Of a stretch of DNA of 5,884 nucleotides, positions 5,401-5,884 are shown piece by piece. The DNA lies in contig NZ_JAIOSW010000144.1 in the NCBI RefSeq assembly GCF_021107415.1, positions 1 to 5,884 of the forward strand. Direction: 5' to 3'. The stretch comes from Desulfobacula sp. (lineage in GTDB: Bacteria; Desulfobacterota; Desulfobacteria; Desulfobacterales; Desulfobacteraceae). The position numbers and the translations under genes are program-made. The notes under the pieces were generated by a model. That model was given only the letters and a program-made list of their open reading frames with translations, was not told the origin of the DNA and searched no databases. Each line of letters opens with the position of its first letter. The first letter of the stretch is position 1.

Positions 5401-5884
5401 ATGGTATTCAGATCACGGAGTTTTAAATCATCCGGTACCGGAAAACCAAAATGAGAGGCTACCTTGGCAAAAATCTCAACTTGTTTCACTGTATCTATCC
5501 CAAGATCCGCCTCAAGATCAAGGTCATCCTCCAGCATGTCCACCGCATATCCGGTCTGCTCGGCGATGATGTTCTTGACAGTGTCAATGGCCGTGGAGAA
5601 ACCTTGTGCTTGAGGTATTGATTTAGTATCCGGTTGAGCAGCCACAATTTCCGAATCTGTAGTTTTAGTATCCGGTATGTTAGCTCTTGTGGCAATATAC
5701 TCAGCCAGTTTAGCAATAGTATTCAAATCCCGAAGTTTTAAATCATCCGGCACCGGAAAGCTGAAATGGGAGGCTACCTTGGCAAAAATCTCAACTTGTT
5801 TCACTGTATCTATCCCAAGATCTGCTTCAAGATCCAGATCATCTTCCAGCATATCTGCCGTGTATCCGGTCTGGACAGCAATCA
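2424..5884 (-). CDS. PfaA-like multidomain polyketide/fatty-acid synthase, C-terminal part: ACP-ACP-ACP-KR-DH (5' end outside window)
   Basis: The frame is open from the right edge to the TAA at 2424, 1,153 full codons. I number residues from the Met codon at 5852, which is internal to an ACP and not a start. Three ACP repeats centre on LGIDTVKQVE (Thr16, Thr121, Thr224), about 104 residues apart, with Ala/Pro/Gln/Glu-rich linkers. The KR spans about 330-800. It has a structural half, then VTGGAGGIT (551-559), a helical insert ending in DVTD (648-651), HAAG (670-673), K695, S718/S719, Y732 and N736, a complete catalytic set; GGxxGxT and the insert are typical of PfaA KRs. The DH spans about 845-1120 as a double hotdog with DH861 and DAMFQ (D1038). 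It would reduce and dehydrate acyl-ACP intermediates in the cytosol, in PUFA- or polyketide-type synthesis. KS and AT domains should lie upstream. Oddities are Thr at the phosphopantetheine site and D865 and L870 in place of Gly and Pro of HxxxGxxxxP. PfaA itself usually has LGIDSIKRVE, so I give no gene symbol. Confidence 0.9.
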   Translation of the reverse strand, partial: IAVQTGYTADMLEDDLDLEADLGIDTVKQVEIFAKVASHFSFPVPDDLKLRDLNTIAKLAEYIATRANIPDTKTTDSEIVAAQPDTKSIPQAQGFSTAIDTVKNIIAEQTGYAVDMLEDDLDLEADLGIDTVKQVEIFAKVASHFGFPVPDDLKLRDLNTIAKLSEYIQSRAGGTVEIEKQENAPEAVPVAVDVQAQSEDAAIVVKEVIAVQTGYTADMLEDDLDLEADLGIDTVKQVEIFAKIASHFGFPVPDDLKLRDLNTIAKLSDYIKTRADAVQAPQTQMEPALSVKSNKVLQATDFTIPLNNEDEFPDTASPIKRLIVRAKKSKIPESSKKDFRGKKIIVSLDSHGFAKKIIEKIKEKKGEVITIGSKGADFKFDLTDVKATEKRVEEFKEAYPEVNGFIHLAPLDYYFDRKDPKDDSNESLNTTIKSFFVMIKHLFETLDQKDNVIGTITFDSVVFPYMEDCGDIHPMFAGLAGLLKTVNKEMPDTRVKVVDFSYKQLKKSIGRIADLFLNELLCDDTRVEVGYKNKKRYVLTMKPSIADRTQQIISNNDTMLVTGGAGGITYEIIKKVVEKYKVNLIILDINDIYSIDSKFLDKVSTQADLMGLLRDDMPGVKPIEIKRALDRLMRVRQSLENIEYLQSLGVSVEYNCVDVTDFNAVKAAVDKYDKIDGVFHAAGMEMSQFIPKKELWSFELVVDVKVKGMRNLLQAFKEREYKYFFTFSSVTARFGNEGQVDYTSANDFLGKTLFHEKQLHPDRTYKVYAWTAWGGVGMATNPTVKKVLEERGIQFLPMEQGVKFFMADLLDKTESEMVFSGLDYSFDRDGLLGDPNNAQFPFLDIPMEKTKTGTIYSRVLDIERDVFLHDHTMDDVPLFLGSTGIETMAEVARSLSEDKVHFVELTDFQIPYGIKLLKGRPKELLISGDAAGEGLFDCRITSRFKNPKGIVMGDPKLHYEGKYRFAEKPLKVKKIKLPQFNPVSWEGDIDTLVYNPKRLFMFGLFATITDINSFDGKTLVTTVEDSSRKEFFKGIKDPNFVAAPILVDAMFQTGGLLEFFTTSRIVLPYKINSLKFYKIVEKNKEYFCITRKMDTGEETNTYNLKLVDKNGNLFIEVDSFEMVKLYRLDPEDRIIDRVEFSFSNEKEGSKVR
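5058..5884 (-). repeat. Three tandem acyl-carrier-protein repeats within the synthase gene
   Basis: The units lie at about 5682-5884 (cut by the edge), 5367-5591 and 5058-5282, with periods of 105 and 103 codons. The protein core from MLEDDLDLEADLGID to LKLRDLNTIAKL is almost identical in all three. More units probably exist beyond the edge, since PfaA-type synthases often carry five or more. At DNA level the identity is mosaic: unit one equals unit two over 53 bases in the middle, but equals unit three over the final 58 bases up to the window edge. Confidence 0.9.

Noticed and set aside
5086..5569. Plus-strand frames of 91-122 aa across the ACP repeats
   Set aside because: They are antisense shadows of the highly conserved ACP repeats. 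Their internal repetition only mirrors the repeats on the real strand.
5850..5852. ATG at 5852 as the start of the synthase
   Set aside because: The frame continues upstream with IAVQTGYTAD, the normal beginning of the same ACP unit, so this Met is internal and the gene is cut by the window edge.

Overview
The window looks like DNA from a Gram-negative bacterium. My best guess is a sulfate-reducer-like deltaproteobacterium (Desulfobacterota). This rests on an AT-leaning genome, a PfaA-type polyketide/fatty-acid synthase, and a GEMM-I-like leader, a class common in Geobacter and relatives. The lineage is an inference, not proven by the sequence. Everything convincingly coding is on the minus strand. 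I found no tRNA, rRNA, CRISPR array or transposase.

Right part (2424 to the right edge): the C-terminal 1,153 codons of a multidomain PfaA-like synthase whose start lies outside the window. Reading N to C it has three tandem acyl-carrier-protein (ACP) repeats, a PfaA-type ketoreductase (KR) and a double-hotdog dehydratase (DH). KS and AT domains are expected further upstream. All three ACP repeats carry Thr, not Ser, where phosphopantetheine is normally attached.

Middle (2168-2423): a 256-bp intergenic region with much structure. Directly behind the synthase stop codon are two perfect stem-loops (12 bp and 20 bp) without U-tracts. Next come a candidate sigma-70 promoter and a leader of about 84 nt that resembles a GEMM-I (cyclic-di-GMP class I) riboswitch. 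A good Shine-Dalgarno sequence lies a few bases after the leader.

Left part (1-2167): a probable three-gene operon controlled by that leader. It encodes a secreted 317-aa protein with a proline linker and a small C-terminal beta domain, a 155-aa probable lipoprotein, and a second secreted protein that is a clear paralogue of the first and runs off the left edge. The last two genes overlap by four bases (ATGA). The paralogues share about half their residues over about 170 positions, by my hand alignment.

Working model (inference): a second-messenger riboswitch controls a small envelope or exported-protein operon of unknown function, next to a PUFA/polyketide-type synthase that seems to be a separate transcription unit. 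The strongest points for follow-up are the riboswitch, the uniform Ser-to-Thr change in the ACPs, and the uncharacterised paralogue/lipoprotein/paralogue cassette.
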